This document shows, in pieces, positions 26,101-32,099 of a DNA stretch of 64,000 nt. The translations under genes and the position numbers were made by a program. The stretch spans positions 15,973,123 to 16,037,122 of the forward strand of contig OZ025263.1 of assembly GCA_964019135.1 (NCBI GenBank). Direction: 5' to 3'. This DNA is from Arenicola marina (Eukaryota; Annelida; Polychaeta; Arenicolidae). Below the pieces are notes generated by a model that had not been told where the DNA came from, searched no databases, and saw only the letters and a program-made list of their open reading frames with translations. Every line of letters begins with the position of its first letter. The stretch's first letter is position 1.

Positions 26101-26260
26101 CACACGTTCATTCTGGTGGGAGGGACCGCCCCGGAAACCTGGAAAGTCGGCTGCAGTGTTGTTCGATAGCGTGGTGGAAAACGTCGCCACACCAAGTTAC
26201 TTCGTCATCTTCTACGATAACCAGGCCTACCCGGAGTACTTGATTCACTACAAAGAATAG
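1987..26260 (+). CDS. PARP14-like: Gene A: PARP14/PARP10-like macro-domain ADP-ribosyltransferase, 18 exons, interrupted by a retrotransposon
   Basis: Exons read: 1987-2143, 3840-3932, 4195-4617, 4940-5197, 5429-5698, 6163-6381, 6712-8271, 8545-8759, 8940-9125, 9421-9841, 10104-10207, 10406-10642, 10942-11163, 11906-12023, 12554-12768, 13275-13469, 15043-15276 plus 22350-22407 (one exon split by the BEL element) and 25956-26260. All phases agree and the total is 5,490 nt (1,829 codons plus stop), close to the length of vertebrate PARP14. Domain order is RRM units, KH-like array, macro domain, KH-like pair, ART domain. Family knowledge: PARP14-type proteins mono-ADP-ribosylate targets, read or remove ADP-ribose with macro domains, and act in antiviral and stress signalling. 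As the window stands, translation enters the LTR and stops three codons later (about 1,712 aa, no complete ART domain). The start at 1987 is chosen because the ATG has a good context (A at -3, G at +4) and opens a PARP10-like N-terminus. An upstream untranslated exon is possible. Confidence 0.85.
2405..3260. repeat. ACTATAG-type AT-rich minisatellite in gene A intron 1
   Basis: Dozens of imperfect copies of ACTATAGTTATCTNGA / TATAGTAATACTATAG in variable 20-30-bp spacing. The core ACTATAGT is self-complementary. Also present in copy B (40208-40800). Confidence 0.85.
3840..3932 (+). CDS. Gene A exon 2: end of RRM1 module
   Basis: A short exon of 31 codons between TCCTAACAG (3838-3839) and GTAATA (3933), phase 1 on both sides. 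The peptide ends LENYPLTVKIYKGLESG, resembling the strand that follows RRM1 in PARP10/14 (small-L-V-Y pattern). Other frames contain stops. It is too short to stand out as an open frame; it was found by phase matching and by its copy at 41887-41979. Confidence 0.65.
4195..4617 (+). CDS. Gene A exon 3: basic/RDG-repeat linker plus RRM
   Basis: Phase 1-1 exon between CATACAG (4193-4194) and GTAGTG (4618). The first part is a basic, disordered-looking linker ending in about three copies of an eight-residue unit (GRATGQRD). The second part is an RRM-like unit (YDFCTVELSNIPVETTRDYL, then IKEFNYADGDQRG). The RRM frame fixes which frame of the 24-bp repeat is coding. Copy B has 35 repeat units here. 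Confidence 0.75.
4318..4405 (+). repeat. 24-bp coding minisatellite, short allele
   Basis: About 3.3 units of a GACGGCAGAGCAACCGGTCA-type repeat encoding GRATGQRD, inside gene A exon 3. Confidence 0.9.
4940..5197 (+). CDS. Gene A exon 4: RRM unit of PARP10/14 type
   Basis: Phase 1-1 exon after TTTCAG and before GTAAAT. The peptide holds AAIRVTNIPDGVSNQHIKLL followed by FKNQKRTGGGAI, the (L-F-N-KR-GGG) hallmark of this RRM subfamily, and ends in VCITYEESCG. Copies lie at 44998-45255 and 52887-53147, making this the first exon present three times in the window. Confidence 0.85.
5429..5698 (+). CDS. Gene A exon 5: RRM-like unit with proline-rich lead
   Basis: Phase 1-1 exon, GGTTTCAG acceptor and GTAAAA donor. 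It encodes a helical lead (AKAVLERHNKKLLQC), a PVPPPPLC segment and an RRM-like core (RLLLTALPDFITGSDITKFL, then VALVVFVGSPG). Copies are at 45492-45761 (same length) and 53362-53640 (9 nt longer). An earlier in-frame AG at 5409-5410 is possible, but the chosen site keeps phase 1. Confidence 0.8.
5811..5890. mobile_element. SINE tail remnant in gene A intron 5
   Basis: Resembles the 3' part of the SINE at 13918-14130: an AAAGTAG-GGTTAC block, GACATG-CTCC, then CATTGTCGAGATATGACC. Orthologous remnant at 45868-45950. Confidence 0.5.
6163..6381 (+). CDS. Gene A exon 6: RRM-like unit
   Basis: A 219-nt phase 1-1 exon (CTGTCAG acceptor, GTAAAT donor). The peptide has IQVHGLQSLDTEIVELYFED and ends MIIQFSNPEG, an RRM-like beta-alpha-beta pattern (hydrophobic strand, helix with LYFE, strand). 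Copies of identical length occur at 46076-46294 and 55219-55437. Confidence 0.8.
6712..8271 (+). CDS. Gene A exon 7: long KH-like domain array
   Basis: A single 1,560-nt exon (TTGCAG acceptor, GTAAGC donor, phase 1-1), about 520 residues. After an RRM-like first part (KVEVYYPDFGEYPPGVDM; ATITLTTGGPVGRFIF) come roughly five or six alpha/beta units ending in strand-helix pairs such as KTIALVGWKKEVRDA, EEVILHGPTRYMSDAKV and GAGFLIKGTRADLEAGRKRI. These match the KH-like repeats between the RRMs and macro domains of PARP14. The acidic tail (DEADNEDSLEDSS) is probably a flexible linker. From 7658 to 8088 it is base-for-base identical to copy B. Function inferred: nucleic-acid or protein binding scaffold. 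Confidence 0.85.
8545..8759 (+). CDS. Gene A exon 8: KH-like exon, first half
   Basis: Phase 1-0 exon after TTTATATAG, ending GAC before GTACGT. The peptide includes ATLRLHGLSAQSLHRAIKTL, a KH-like strand-Gly-Leu-helix unit. It pairs with exon 9. The pair is repeated at 12554-12768/13275-13469, and a fused copy lies at 50923. Confidence 0.8.
8940..9125 (+). CDS. Gene A exon 9: KH-like exon, second half
   Basis: Phase 0-0 exon (TTTTTAAG acceptor, GTAAAT donor). The peptide IYGIGERFFVEIGLY then RLKISGLQDEVFPAM has the KH-like strand/helix signature typical of PARP14 repeats. About 74% identical by eye to exon 16 (13275-13469). Confidence 0.8.
9421..9841 (+). CDS. Gene A exon 10: duplicated tail of exon 7 (KH-like)
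   Basis: Phase 0-1 exon after CTTTCCCGTAG, ending at GTAAAC. It is a diverged copy of the last 400 nt of exon 7 (7870-8271), again carrying GAGFLIKGTRADLE and the acidic DEADNEDSLEDSS tail. It adds another KH-like unit directly before the macro domain. The open frame runs 145 nt past the donor, as it does after exon 7. Confidence 0.8.
10104..10207 (+). CDS. PARP14-like: Gene A exon 11: start of macro domain
   Basis: Phase 1-0 exon (CACTGCAG acceptor, GTAAGT donor). After a GSGGEPTSRPN linker it encodes the first macro strands (GLHLSLSVGML). Canonical macro domains have Gly-Asp-Ile here to bind the adenine; this one has Gly-Met-Leu, so the ADP-ribose-contacting Asp is not obvious. Confidence 0.75.
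10406..10642 (+). CDS. PARP14-like: Gene A exon 12: macro domain core
   Basis: Phase 0-0 exon of 79 codons (TTTCAG acceptor, GTGATC donor). It carries VLINTTQANLNLQSGAVSAA, then ILREAGQSVQREC: the I-V-N-(T/S) strand, glycine loop and A-I-(L)-(K/R)-x-A-G helix of macro domains. The second half (GLRPGAILHT, NYIFHG) matches the P-G-x-(A/I)-x-x-T and (I/V)-x-H strands. The loop reads LQSGAVS rather than a GGGV type, as in some PARP9/14 macro modules. Confidence 0.85.
10942..11163 (+). CDS. PARP14-like: Gene A exon 13: macro domain, diphosphate-loop exon
   Basis: Phase 0-0 exon of 74 codons after CATCAG. It contains SLATPAIGTGGFGLSRKDCA, the S-x-A-x-P-x-I-G-T-G-(G/x)-(F/L)-G loop that wraps the ADP-ribose diphosphate, followed by the last strand (IRIILHPNDKDT). 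The exon must end at AAG/GCAGGT (GC donor): a normal GT donor four bases later puts a stop in exon 14. Confidence 0.85.
11906..12023 (+). CDS. Gene A exon 14: macro domain C-terminal helix and proline linker
   Basis: Phase 0-1 exon (TGTTTCAG acceptor, GTATGT donor). It begins AYVDTLSNVT, completing the final macro helix after DKDTIK, then a Pro/Arg/Ser-rich linker (PPAPPAPNRVRRM). Joins in frame to exon 15. Confidence 0.7.
12554..12768 (+). CDS. Gene A exon 15: second copy of KH-like first half
   Basis: Phase 1-0 exon, 215 nt, same length as exon 8 and clearly its duplicate (VTLRLHGLSSQSLHRAIKYL). Its upstream intron sequence (about 12390-12553) also matches the intron before exon 8, so the duplicated block included flanking intron. 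Confidence 0.8.
13275..13469 (+). CDS. Gene A exon 16: second copy of KH-like second half
   Basis: Phase 0-0 exon of 65 codons (GTTTAAG acceptor, GTAAAT donor). IYGVGEKFFVEMQLY and RLQISGLQDDVFPAM duplicate exon 9. It is followed by a basic/charged helix (EEHVKDENHLKRTLGK). Confidence 0.8.
13698..13924 (+). CDS. Possible WWE-like exon (uncertain)
   Basis: An open stretch reading IDTNINEMVQTG then VELVFGYHTRYVYKPFGMKF. This resembles the second half of a WWE domain, which sits just before the ART domain in PARP14. The nearest AG acceptors give phase 1 or phase 2, whereas exon 16 ends in phase 0, so it does not splice directly. No clear donor is seen and the frame runs into a SINE. It may be a decayed exon or chance. 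Confidence 0.3.
13918..14170 (+). mobile_element. tRNA-derived SINE in gene A intron 16
   Basis: Head with a tRNA-like A box (TAGCTCAGTGGGTTAGAGCG, 13923-13942) and a B-box-like GGTTCGCGCCC (13993-14003), followed by a non-tRNA body ending GACGCGATATGACC and a decayed tail. The A-B spacing is too long for an ordinary tRNA gene. Related bodies occur at several other places in the window. Confidence 0.6.
14171..15042. other. Rest of gene A intron 16
   Basis: Nothing coding seen. The last about 220 bp (14820-15030) are a copy of the intron end before exon 10 (about 9200-9420), including CCCGCTCTCCCATAG against CCCGCTTTCCCGTAG. The exon that follows is unrelated, so an intron end was copied by the local rearrangements. 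Confidence 0.6.
15043..15276 (+). CDS. PARP14-like: Gene A exon 17, first part: PARP catalytic (ART) domain, broken by BEL/Pao insertion
   Basis: In-frame after the TTTCCAG acceptor (15041-15042), phase 0. It encodes VMVRAFNVLLLTQIERIQN, then SLYKQYDIHKTRV and NERILYFGRTID: the (V-x-x-x-F), I-x-R-I-Q-N-x-x-L-(W/Y)-x-x-Y and N-E-R-x-L-(F)-H-G-T blocks of the ART fold. The expected catalytic-site His is Phe here (LYFGRT). The exon is cut at GAC by the element LTR (TGTAAC...), and TAG follows three codons into the LTR. Its other part is 22350-22407. Confidence 0.85.
15277..15846 (+). repeat. 5' LTR of BEL/Pao element
   Basis: 570 bp, TGTAACG...GGGCTACA. Matches 21775-22344 with about three substitutions (for example GATTTACT/GATGTACT and GGGAGAG/GGGAAAG). 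It begins immediately after gene A codon GAC and brings in an in-frame TAG. Confidence 0.95.
15896..20659 (+). CDS. BEL/Pao Gag-Pol polyprotein, frame-shifted near its end
   Basis: About 1,587 codons from the ATG at 15896 (an earlier in-frame ATG is at 15863). In order: coiled-coil Gag part with Arg/Glu/Gln-rich helices (16300-16560); DUF1759-type capsid (FDGDPLRYWSF, about 16877); zinc fingers including CVNCFKTGHIGRDC (about 17621, CX2CX4HX4C); aspartic protease ALLDTGSTQTF (about 17918); Pao-type RT with MADIEGMFNQV and FYVDD (about 19150); RNase H-like HHFADASEKGYG (about 19685) and TDSMIVLWYL (about 19917). The last about 15 codons leave the family pattern because of a frameshift close to 20615; the zinc-binding part of the integrase continues in another frame. 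Confidence 0.9.
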   Translation: MPSAKEVIKRLKQKRGCAKGVISRSIKEIDILMLDLDNYDEVSKKLNDFDDVVNAFEEAQLNYHTALTSDDAKDKSEDYRQMVVRETRDFRDGVGSWLAEAKPHDDCVSLQPQDSASKVGSRHRSQASTTSSLRSARVRAQAERAALAAELDTLNDRKALELEALEQTQRRQEAQMQLERQALMDKINMDQRRTELDLRMKLAKAEAVEQTYAVAEQSRSQVEMRFTHSTPTDEHFETPKRSQATLLDAPMPTSTTGTVKDDYGEVKPSTKSRLSWGPSTVAPDVPSDESTDGHSLGGALHRMLNDTRVHQQSLVDSLQLPKTELMTFDGDPLRYWSFMRSFLNIVDRDTVSDGAKLSRLLQYTTGKAKRLLQCCMVKESCDGYALGLRLLKERFGNEHVICQAWVDKVTNRSPINDNVGLLDFADDLRCCQETLDTMGYLQEVNNSRTLYAVVEKLPLYLQRSWLRRNHTIKAVERRALKIDDIVVFVAAAAEEATDPVFGKLVHPESKKQGNRQRDTKKPQRATFTTNAASPSGHAQSTSCPQCHQGHYLNQCDTFRGMRVKDRLAFVRSLKLCVNCFKTGHIGRDCTRPFTCTVQGCGQKHSNYLHLPRREDEPTERPMPETSTRQTPATDRVNHAVACTFTGANIGKVALPIVPVRARGHECETYVDTYALLDTGSTQTFCSDELIRRLGIPMRKENIRLTTLNSKDAYAETCVVHLRVADMYDEQSFDLPHVLSRPDLNVGLTSLARPNEVKRWPHLCGIDIPDVDTHDVHILIGQDVPDVMIPMEVRRGRPGEPYATRTVLGWTLNGPVDHTKPATPVSHFVKTDVDLQRQVERFWKLDDVGKEDDPLSINDRKVLSIWESSIGRDGKHYTLDIPFKTRPPHLPWNKSLAEHRLRLLGKRLNRDEGLKRMYITGVSELLEKGYAEPVPTKCLGRDDGCVWYLPHHPVIHAKKPGKVRIVFDCAAKYGGTSLNDQINQGPDLANKLVGVLLRFRQEPIAFMADIEGMFNQVLVNAPDRDVLRFLWWKNDDLLGPPVTYRMTSHLFGGVWSPSCANFALKQCARDNVDEFDPKTIDTVERNFYVDDCLKSICSLEDAIKLVNQLREPLTRGGFRLTKWISNSREVLKALPEKEHAKEVPSLDLDHHSLPAGRALGVLWKVEEDTFGFDTSVQPKPATKRGLLSLVSSVYDPLGFAGLFILRAKMLFQTLCRMKVEWDDPLTDDVAEQWDRWLKDLPSIQNLSFQRCVKPSHFDVVTAQLHHFADASEKGYGAVSYMRLTDRQGRVHCAFLMSKAKLAPLKTTTIPRLELAAAVESVKLDKLLRKELQMPLEESVYWTDSMIVLWYLRNEDRRFQTYVANRTAVIVDHTSFTQWRHVDTESNPADDASRGLSADELVNKARWKSGPDFLWKVEEHWPTQCGLQAVDLEAKAEIKRTPDVYATVCDTGGVDKLLAHYSSWHKLKKAVAWMTRLKETLRRRTKGEKTALNSPLSVKDIHGAEAAIIRYVQTTAFGQERLEAGNLRKLSPTRSADGLLCVGGRLNNAPMHFRARHPWILPSNHHVTELIIAQFLCCNWTCRCGACSC
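20640..21600 (+). pseudogene. BEL/Pao integrase and C-terminal region, frameshifted and internally deleted
   Basis: The integrase zinc-binding segment reads in one frame to about 20775 (VERVLAETRPWFWI, CVPCRKLK). The catalytic core resumes in a third frame at about 20785 (FTCLTTRAIHIEVS, then SDN at about 20904 and MGGVWERQIRT). The core segment carrying the first catalytic Asp is missing, at a point where TTTACCTG occurs twice in tandem. The downstream DUF5641-type tail (RRRWRQVQYLADLFWRRW, VGDLVLVRHENTPR) is intact to the stop at 21600. Confidence 0.85.
21775..22344 (+). repeat. 3' LTR of BEL/Pao element
   Basis: Same length as the 5' LTR. A purine-rich tract (GGGGGCCGGGA, 21764-21774) directly upstream fits the polypurine primer site. 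It is followed by the TAGAC target duplication. Confidence 0.95.
22350..22407 (+). CDS. PARP14-like: Gene A exon 17, second part: ART domain after the insertion
   Basis: Directly after the 3' target duplication (TAGAC, 22345-22349). The frame continues YTVDKINRKGFDRSF, matching the I-x-x-x-G-F-x-R segment that follows the H-G-T motif in PARPs, and ends at a GTGAGT donor (22408), phase 1. Counting one copy of TAGAC, the two parts make 292 nt. Confidence 0.85.
23607..23863. repeat. GCGAGG foldback element 1
   Basis: The left half is a string of GCGAGGAAGCGAGA-type units; the right half is the complementary CTCGCTTCCTCGC-type units. The turn is at GCGAGATCTTTCTCGCCC (about 23718-23735). The whole could fold into an imperfect hairpin over 200 bp. 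Confidence 0.75.
24838..25092. repeat. GCGAGG foldback element 2
   Basis: Same design and same turn sequence (GCGAGATCTATCTCGCCC, about 24892-24909) as element 1, with a longer right arm of TCCTCACTTCCTCGYCTGCG-type tandem units. Two copies in one intron define a repeat family. Confidence 0.75.
25956..26260 (+). CDS. PARP14-like: Gene A exon 18: C-terminal half of ART domain and stop
   Basis: Starts after AATTCAG, phase 1, ends TAG at 26258-26260. The peptide has GIGAYFTRHAADS (G-x-G-x-Y-F-A block with the catalytic-site Tyr), QCRVLTGEYSTR, a PP-rich loop, FDSVVENVATPSYFVIFYD and QAYPEYLIHYKE at the C-terminus. The third triad position is Ile (FVIFYD), as in mono-ADP-ribosylating PARPs rather than Glu-type polymerases. 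Confidence 0.9.
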
Positions 26261-26304
26261 CAATGTTGTCTGCGCACGAATCGTTTGTGTGTGGTTTATT
26301 ATTC

Positions 26305-26310
26305 ATTAAA
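26305..26310 (+). terminator. Candidate poly(A) signal of gene A
   Basis: ATTAAA lies 45 bases after the gene A stop codon. No AATAAA is nearer. Position fits a short 3' UTR; not proven. Confidence 0.45.
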
Positions 26311-29300
26311 GAATTGCATTCAGTTTGATCGTGAAGCATCTGCTTATTACCCTTTTTAAGTGTTAAATGGATGAACTTAAAAGTTTGTTTATGAATACTG
26401 ATACATATTATAAGCATAGTCTCAAGTAGGACCTTGTTGGGAAGACGTATGTAAAATTAATAATTATATACATTTTGCGATATATTCATTTAGCGTTGAT
26501 TTCTGCGCGAGCAAAGGCCCAGAAATGCCGTATCATGTGTTTCAACGCGACGTATCCTAGTGGTATAGTGTCCTGCTTCCTAAAGCCAATCAACTAAGAA
26601 AGGAGTGCGTATATGCCTTGCTTCCGATATATACTCTATACTGCGAAAAATCCTGTAATATGCAGCTGCTGTTTGAATTATCTAAATAAATATATGTGCA
26701 GATCCAGATTACATTGTGATTCCAAACAACATTTTGTGACGATCGCGTGCAAGAACTTATTTCGGTCCCATTGGATGAAACGCGTCCTCAATAGCAGTAA
26801 TAGTTCACGACGTTTGCTGAATGTGAAATACATTTACTTATGGGTTGCAGAAAAGTAAACAGGTATCATTATGTCAACCAATCGGGCTAATGGCTGATGC
26901 GGTAGCTTGGTAGGCATACAGGCCATCAATACCTTTAGTCTGCATTAGTGTTTGCAGACTGAAATGGACAGCCTATCATATTACAATGTTTGATATCTAC
27001 GCGCTGTACCGATGTCATAAAATAACCACGATGCAGCTAATCCCTGAATTGCTTTGACGAAACGTGCATGAGGGCAAATTACCAATCCGACATGTATTTA
27101 CTATTACATGTACCGCAGAATTGGACGTGTTCGGCATTTTACAGACTAGCTAAGGTGTGAGTTTATTTACGGATATGACTAACTGACATTTGATGATGTC
27201 CATGCATTGGTTAAGTGCGGTCAATTGCGCCTCGGTGCTTACTGGGATATATATTAGACAGGTGTAAAGCGCTTTTGATTGTATGTGTATTCTTACGTCA
27301 ATAAATTACAGACCGTGATTAGAACACTTCTTGAATATCTTGTCATTTTGCGTTCAAACTCGCCTTGCTTTGTTACAGTATAATACATGTGTTATTATAG
27401 ACAGTGTGTATTACTATACACAGTGTGTATTATTATACACAGTCTGTGTTATACACAAAAACACATTTAGGCGATATTTCTTCATAGTTTAGTGAAATTT
27501 CCCGATTCATGGTTATTTTATATTAAATAAACATTCCCAGTTCACGATTGGTGAAATCCTTCTTCACGACGGTCGGCTAATAGTCCATTCACAGTTCACG
27601 AAGAATTATTTTCGTCATTCCCAGTTCACGGTTAAATGAAAAGCCCATTCCCGAGGAACGGAAATACCCCTTCCCTGCCTCCCTGCGTGAGATGTTAGCT
27701 CTCAGATACTCTTATGACCATAAACCAACACACCATGCAACGTACAGGATCCACATGAATATGACATTGATTACTTGTCTGTAGGTGATTTGTGACAACT
27801 TTTATCTTTATTTTGTTGTATTGTAATTTTTACTGAAGCAGTTGTAGGGTTAGATTATTGTGTTTACTGTTGCGGGTTATCTATCCGGGATGAATTCACC
27901 GGGAAACGGACGCTTATTCCAAGATCGCCCCACATGTTATAACGTGCACATTGCTGGCTTGCGATATTGAACTGAATGAAATACCCTCCCTCACCACCAC
28001 CGTTTTCGGTTTACTGCGTGCAGGAAGCAGTTTGCGCTATGATATACCGAAATCTATCTAGTCATACAGGCATCTTGTAAGGCGTGGGTAAATTTAGGGT
28101 CTTTGGTTAATTAAAACATGTTGCAATGCCCATGCCCCTGGTACAAGAACAGTTCAAACTTGTTTTAAGCAATTTAACAGACGATAATTCGTAGTCGTGA
28201 CACATTCATAGTGATAATTATGACGCTCATCACACTTTCAAAGTTTTAATTTACCCTTGCGAGAAGGTAGTTCCGCGCACATTCGAGGTTAGATATTACA
28301 ACGCTGCTAATTTTTAGTTTCTATTTTTTCATTAATCGGTTAAAATACAATTAGGCTGCCTCGGATTTACTTGCGTAGTGTGGTATGTACACATGCCGAT
28401 GGCGCATGGATTTGTACAGCGGCCAGATCAATAAAAAGTGGTCCCGGTCTACTAATAAGTACCCTCCGTATTTTTCACCATATTCACCTACCCCGAAGTC
28501 ACATTAAGACGCTTTTCTTATTCCATCGCTAATTGATCCATAATACTTCATCTAATTCCTTATAAGGCAATTCTGTGCCTTTCAACACTCACACAGTTGT
28601 TGTTGTCACACAGCAGAAATATCTTTAATTTGCTATCAATTAATAATGTTTTTAACATAGTTCAGCATAAAAGCTGACGATCACAGGCCTAAGTGTTCTT
28701 CAATATTTATAGAATCAGCCTGCAGCATGTATGGGGACCTACCAATACGCATTTGTAACACTTTTTATCTGAGATTGCGCGGACCCCTGCATCCTAGTCC
28801 CCCTCCCCAGGATATGAGTCTTCACAATAGACAAAATCCCCAGAAACATGGGTTTATATAAAAAATAAAAAACACCAACCCTCAAAACCGACATGAATTC
28901 TGCCCTTGTCCAGTTTAGCCTTGTGTGCACCATAGTGGCCTAAACCACCGATTCATTTTATTTCAAAAGTGTAATTTCTCCGGTAAAGTGACTGCTACAA
29001 GCGAATAAGCCACAATATGTCACTGATATCCCCCAAAACCCAGTTTTATGAATATATCCTTTCATGAAAAGTACTTGTTTTGCCGAGTTACGTAGCGAAG
29101 CGAGTCAAGGCGCAGAATTGGGGATCGTTAAAAACAGGGACCGTGTCAACAGCAAAGGTGTCACATTGCACTGACACTAAACCTCTTGCAGATGGAATCC
29201 ACATGGCTCGTGCCAGGGGGCAGCAGCACCTGCTGACCTGCGACACGCTCCCCACCGTACGGTGGCGCTACGCAAGCTCCGCTTTTACCGCTGCTGTCGG

Positions 29301-30371
29301 CCGGGGGCAGATTTCAAGATTCTTGCAAAACGGTCAAATCACCTGTAATTTCTTACAAGATTAATTTTCAAAAATAACACATACAAATAAGGACTTTTGT
29401 GTATTTAGTACAGCCAGATACATCTTGTTCCTCTAATACATCTTCTAATTGAGAGTGAACTCTTTCTTTCCATCACCTGATACGGTGTGTTATTAGGCTC
29501 AGGCTTTGTTCCCGTACTAATTTGTAGAAATGCTTGGCGCATTTTTCTATCAATTTGCGCAGCGCAGCCCTGGCGAGCGAGTGTGAAAATGCATTAAGGA
29601 TGTAGGCGAGAACAGAGATATAATGAAACTCTAGCGGAGTGAGTCGACGGCAGAGAGTGCCTCTGCCTTCGACACTTTTGTTCTTCACACCCGGTTATTG
29701 GCGCTTCCGGTTCCTCAATTTTGCATATTTTATTTAATCATGAACACTGATAAATATTCAGTACGTCGCCGCAGGCAGTAAAGTTAGGCCAACTTCTCTC
29801 CACTGGAAACTGTCAGTGACAGTGTGTAAACTAGCCACTTCGACGGAATCTTTACCCTGTCCGGAATTATCTGGCCAGCAAAAAGAAAATGAAAGTGATA
29901 CAAACATTGAAGCTGAAGCTGTCAAGAAGGTTTTAGAAACCATGAGAGGCGAAGCAGAGACAAAGCGAGACAGCCATGCAGGCGGGCAGCAGCGGAGTTG
30001 GCTGGGAATCCCAGTAAGGAAGTAGGCCAGCTTGGCCTGGGCTCGAGCCAGGACTGGCTTGCAAGCGACACTTCATTGCCTTCATTCTGCAATTAAGTTG
30101 CTTTTCGACTGGACCCTCGATCAAACTTGCTCAAAACAAGTTACCCAGCGCATATCGATATGTGCATTAATTAGGCCGGTCTTATTTAGGAAAGAGGTGA
30201 ATGAATTGTTGAACACATTATAACAAAGAAACCAATGTTTATTTAGCAACTTTATTTAGCGACTAAAATTGATAAGACTAAAATCTTATCTTATCTCACC
30301 CAAATTATATGTATCAATTAAGTTAATATTAAAATAAAGCTCTTCGAACAGTTGTTTCCAGGTCCAACTTA

Positions 30372-30671
30372 GGATCGCCCCCCCCCCCCCCCCCCCGCCT
30401 CCGTCGTCAATTTTTTTTTCCGTGGACCCGGTCTACAAAAAACTGGCAACCGTGGGGCGGAGGGGGGGCGGGGGGCACGCAGCCTCAGATAGCGCTCTTC
30501 CTCAACTGGGGCGGGGGTACACGCCTGGGGTGGCCTATACTTTGCATTGAAAAATGGCATTCTTCCTTAAAACCCCTCCCCCCCCTCCCCAGTTTTATTT
30601 TATTTTTATTATTATTGTGCTCCCTCCCCCCCCCCCCCCCACCCCCAAAGGATTCCTGCACACGCCACTGC
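30372..30671. mobile_element. MITE-like remnant with poly-C runs
   Basis: Two long C runs (30378-30396 and 30627-30640) and an end reading CCTGCACACGCCACTG, the complement of a CAGTGGCGTGTGCAGG-type terminus common in DNA transposons. The matching left end is not clear. Confidence 0.35.
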
Positions 30672-31157
30672 TTATAGTTTAAATTTTATACATCTGATCA
30701 TGCATGTGAATGCTGACAGCGCAGTCTGCGTGGCCAGACGACACTGGCTCTGGCAGTCTCCAATCAGTCAATGAAGTTGACCACACACACTCACTCAGTC
30801 AGCGGCTTTTTTATACATACAATGATTGAAGAAAAGCTTACGTTTACTGCTTCCGCCCGCATGCAGATATCGGTTTGAATATTCATAAGAACTGCATAAT
30901 CACGGAACCGGAAGAGACAAAAACGGACTCCTCGGAGCTTGCGTAGCGCCACCTAGCGAATGAGAGCTTGCTCCTAGAGTACTAAGCTGGTACCGCCGCT
31001 CAAACTCATACAAGTAAGAGCGGGTGTTAGGTATTGCGCGTAGGTCAAGGTCACCGCATTTCTATCTTGCCCGATAGGTGACGCACTACTCCCACGTAAC
31101 TGGTTCCCCTGTGCGGAGATACAGGATACTCTTTTCACTACTCTACTCAGTGTTAAC

Positions 31158-31352
31158 ATGAACGAGCGAATCCAGAATTTAGATCTTTTGTACGGCAAGT
31201 ACGTGAATGTGCGAAAGGCTCTCGTGAAATTGAACATAGAATCAGAAAGTGAGTACAACCACTTGAGACCAAAGCAGTTGCAGGCCATTTCGGAGGCCTC
31301 AAAGGGAGACCACTCACAACTCTCAAACCGTTTATCCTTTTTTTTGGAGTAG
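31158..31352 (+). CDS. Small unidentified open frame
   Basis: 64 codons beginning MNERIQNLDLLYGKY, predicted highly helical and charged, ending at a natural stop after SNRLSFFLE. I do not recognise it. No clear splice sites or neighbours support it, and it may be chance or part of a decayed transposon. Confidence 0.25.
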   Translation: MNERIQNLDLLYGKYVNVRKALVKLNIESESEYNHLRPKQLQAISEASKGDHSQLSNRLSFFLE

Positions 31353-32099
31353 CTGTCAAATATGAAGTAATTATGATGGATTGAGCAAATATGTATCAGA
31401 CAATTGAGAAGAGATATGTAATTTAATATATCATATGTATCAAATCTATAATTAAGAATTTTCAATATTTCATTACATAGATTAGGCATTGAATATTTGC
31501 AAGCCCAAGAATGCTTTGCTGTATTATATAAATAAAATTAATACACTGTTTTCCTTTCCATACATTACATTTCATTTATATTTATATTTAAATGATTTAC
31601 CAAAAAATATTTTCCATATCAATAAGTACCGGTAGAACTTACACATCTTCAATTTTCACATCATCTTTGGTACTAAAGTGCTGCATCAGCGTTGAACTGG
31701 ACCCTGGGCATAATCTCATGGAACACCAAATGTTGTTACTGCATGATCAAGCAGGTATTCCTCAAGCCCTATGGATAGATGGATTGGTTTTTTAATTAGA
31801 CTACTCAATTGTGTGCAAGCATAAACTGAACTGGTCCAAAATATATCTTAGGATAATAGGATTATACATTTTAGTGTTAGCATAGTTTTTTTTTACAATG
31901 TAGTGTAAGTATATATATATAGTTTGTCACGATGTAGCATAAGTGTTTATAGATTGATAAATTTAACACATACAGTTCAGTACATGAACTAAATATTAAA
32001 GATGGTACAAGTAATTGCAAGGGCTGGGGTATCATTTTCTTGGGGAGGGGAGGGGAATTGTCAATAGAGTATTGATATTATACAGTGCATAATATCATG

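Noticed and set aside
29816..30025. 69-codon frame with acidic helix
   Set aside because: No homology recognised, no splice context; likely chance.
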